Origin: Treponema sp.
GTDB taxonomy: Bacteria > Spirochaetota > Spirochaetia > Treponematales > Breznakiellaceae
Length of the DNA stretch: 6,801 nucleotides
NCBI GenBank assembly: GCA_031271075.1
Contig: JAISWN010000219.1
Location: 1-6,801 of the forward strand
Direction: 5' to 3'
Below are positions 5,188 to 6,801 of the stretch, piece by piece; positions within the stretch are counted from its first letter, which is position 1, and every line of letters starts with the position of its first letter. The translations under genes were made by a program, and so were the position numbers. Below the pieces are notes generated by a model. The model had not been told where the DNA came from. It searched no databases and saw only the letters and a program-made list of their open reading frames with translations.

Positions 5188-6801
5188 CTATTGTATCACC
5201 GCTTTGTCGTAGTCCGCCGGGGGAACATAGCCCAGGAGACGGATGCAGGTGGCGGCGATGGAACTGATCCCCAGGCCCTCATTCAGGGCGCTGTCGTGGG
5301 GCGCTGCGGGGTACTCGCCCTTGTATTCCGGATCGTAGACTATGCAGGGAACCGGGTTAAGGCTGTGGCTGGTCTTGGCTTTGGGGCTGCCGTCCTCCTT
5401 GCGGGAAACCGCGCCGGTTTTTTTGTCGTGCTCAAACATATCGTCGGAGTTACCGTGGTCCGCGGTGATTACCAATACTGCGCCCGCGTCCGCCGCCACC
5501 CTGGCGATACGGCCTAACTGGAGATCCATGGCTTCCATGGAGCAGACCACCGCCTGGTAAACACCGGTATGGCCCACCATGTCGCCGTTGGGAAAGTTGA
5601 GCCGGATAAAATCGTACTTTCCCGAGGGGATCGCTTCCAGGACCTGATCGGTGATCTCGGCGCACTTCATCCAGGGGCGCTGTTCAAAGGGGAGTACGTC
5701 GCTCTTGATCTCCACATAGTCCTCAAGCTTGTCGTCAAACTTGCCCGTGCGGTTGCCGTTGAAAAAGTAGGTTACATGGCCGTACTTCTGGGTCTCCGAA
5801 ATAGCCAGGGTGCGTATCCCCGTGGCAGCCAGGTATTCCCCCAGGGTCCGGTCGATGGAGGGCGGGTTTACCAGGTAGCGGCGGGGTACGTGCAGGTCCC
5901 CGTCGTATTCCATCATCCCGGCGTAGCATACCTTGGGCCTGCGTCCCCGGGGGAACTTGTCAAATTGGTCCTCCTCAAAGGCGGCGGTGATCTCCAGGGA
6001 CCGGTCCCCCCGGAAGTTGAAGTAGACCACAGAATCGCCGTCTTCAATAGTACCGATGGGCTTCCCGTCCCTGGCGATAACGAATTCTTTGAGGTCCTGG
6101 TCGATGATACCGGGGATCTCGGCGCGGTAGGTTTCCACCGCAGCCCTGGTCGTGGCGAATTGCCGTCCCTGGCCGTGGACGTGGACCTTCCAGCCCCGTT
6201 CCACCATGCTCCAGTCCGCGCCGTAGCGGTCCATGGTGATCCACATCCGGCCCCCGCCGGAAGCTATGGCCGCGTCAAAGCCCTTGTCGTTCTGCTCCGC
6301 GAGGAAAGCCTCGAAGGGATCGACGTATTCCAGGGCGCTGGTTTCCCCCACGTCCCGTCCGTCAAAGAGCACGTGGACCCGGACCTTTTTGACGCCCTCT
6401 TTCTTTGCCTGTTTTATCATGGCCTTGAGGTGGTCCAGGTGACTATGCACGTTACCGTCGGAAAAAAGGCCGATAAAGTGCAGAGTCCCCCCTTTAACCG
6501 CGTTGGACGACACGTCCTTCCAGGCCCGGCCGGTAAACATGGCGCCGGTCTCGATGGAGTTGGTCACCAGGGCCGCTCCCTGGCTAAAGACCCGGCCGCA
6601 GCCCATGGCGTTGTGCCCCACCTCGCTGTTCCCCATGTCGTCGTCCGAAGGGAGCCCCACCGCCTTACCGTGGGCTTTAAGCCTGGTATTCGGGCTTTTT
6701 GCCCGAACCGCGTCCAGGTGGTACATTTTGGAATCCGCCACCGCGTCGCCTTCTTTATATTTGCCGTATCCCACGCCGTCCATGATGACCAGGACCACCG
6801 G
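5188..6801 (-). CDS. gpmI: 2,3-bisphosphoglycerate-independent phosphoglycerate mutase (5' end outside window)
   Basis: Interconverts 3- and 2-phosphoglycerate in glycolysis and gluconeogenesis using two metal ions (usually Mn2+) and a phosphoserine intermediate. The visible 537 residues begin just before the first strand (VVLVIMDGVGYG) and lack only an estimated 10-15 N-terminal residues; the in-frame GTG at 6798 is probably internal. Numbering from that codon: Asp7 (metal), Ser58 in DMGNSEVGHNAMG (the phosphorylated serine), His118 and His120 (GNVHSH), DGRD 146-149, Arg191, NFRGDR 261-266, Lys338 (ETQKYGH), Asp406 and His410 (NGDMVGH), Asp447 and His448 (TADHGNSDD), His478 (KTSHSLNP). All catalytic residues are present. 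GNSEVGHNA and ASGGGRMWITMDRY resemble the plant/trypanosomatid branch of the family more than the Bacillus type, and the length of about 550 agrees. It ends at TAG 5190-5188, five bases from the convergent thioesterase stop, with no terminator hairpin between. Confidence 0.96.
   Translation of the reverse strand, partial: PVVLVIMDGVGYGKYKEGDAVADSKMYHLDAVRAKSPNTRLKAHGKAVGLPSDDDMGNSEVGHNAMGCGRVFSQGAALVTNSIETGAMFTGRAWKDVSSNAVKGGTLHFIGLFSDGNVHSHLDHLKAMIKQAKKEGVKKVRVHVLFDGRDVGETSALEYVDPFEAFLAEQNDKGFDAAIASGGGRMWITMDRYGADWSMVERGWKVHVHGQGRQFATTRAAVETYRAEIPGIIDQDLKEFVIARDGKPIGTIEDGDSVVYFNFRGDRSLEITAAFEEDQFDKFPRGRRPKVCYAGMMEYDGDLHVPRRYLVNPPSIDRTLGEYLAATGIRTLAISETQKYGHVTYFFNGNRTGKFDDKLEDYVEIKSDVLPFEQRPWMKCAEITDQVLEAIPSGKYDFIRLNFPNGDMVGHTGVYQAVVCSMEAMDLQLGRIARVAADAGAVLVITADHGNSDDMFEHDKKTGAVSRKEDGSPKAKTSHSLNPVPCIVYDPEYKGEYPAAPHDSALNEGLGISSIAATCIRLLGYVPPADYDKAVIQ

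Noticed and set aside
1..6801. CRISPR array, tRNA or rRNA gene
   Set aside because: No regularly spaced repeats and no tRNA or rRNA signature sequences were found on either strand.

Overview
The window is a stretch of bacterial chromosome, mostly GC-rich, with a short AT-rich island near position 4205-4775. The long minus-strand operon, the loose spirochete-style lipobox of the first gene and the plant-type cofactor-independent phosphoglycerate mutase would fit a spirochete of the Treponema group (perhaps termite-gut type). That assignment is an inference from gene content, not from a marker gene.

Left two thirds (1-4054, minus strand): one tightly packed operon read right to left. It encodes a membrane-anchored periplasmic sugar-binding-like protein (3083-4054), a LytS/YesM-type sensor histidine kinase (1593-3086), a YesN-type REC + AraC response regulator (139-1608), and the start of a lipoprotein gene that runs off the left edge (1-135). 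Adjacent genes overlap by 4 and 16 bases or are 3 bases apart. The order (anchored binding protein, kinase, regulator, then a probable transport lipoprotein) matches the XylFII-LytS-YesN three-component sugar-sensing systems of Firmicutes, in which the binding protein gives the ligand signal to the kinase and the regulator turns on a neighbouring ABC sugar importer. The regulator reading frame is broken by one in-frame amber codon (814-816) between its receiver and DNA-binding halves. Either the system is newly inactivated, or the amber is read through, or it is a sequencing error.

Middle (4055-4774): a compositional break. An AT-rich segment carries a well-formed sigma70-type promoter with an overlapping perfect palindrome, a strong ribosome binding site, the first 23 or so codons of a ribbon-helix-helix antitoxin, and then, in another frame, the C-terminal half of a PIN-family toxin. 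It looks like a toxin-antitoxin locus collapsed by an internal deletion that kept its control region. An 18-base imperfect inverted repeat pair (MITE or IS-end like) and a small hairpin follow it.

Right part (4775-6801): a small hotdog-fold acyl-CoA thioesterase on the plus strand, convergent (5-base gap) with a nearly complete gpmI gene on the minus strand. The gpmI gene encodes cofactor-independent phosphoglycerate mutase and its first few codons lie beyond the right edge. These are housekeeping genes with all key residues visible.
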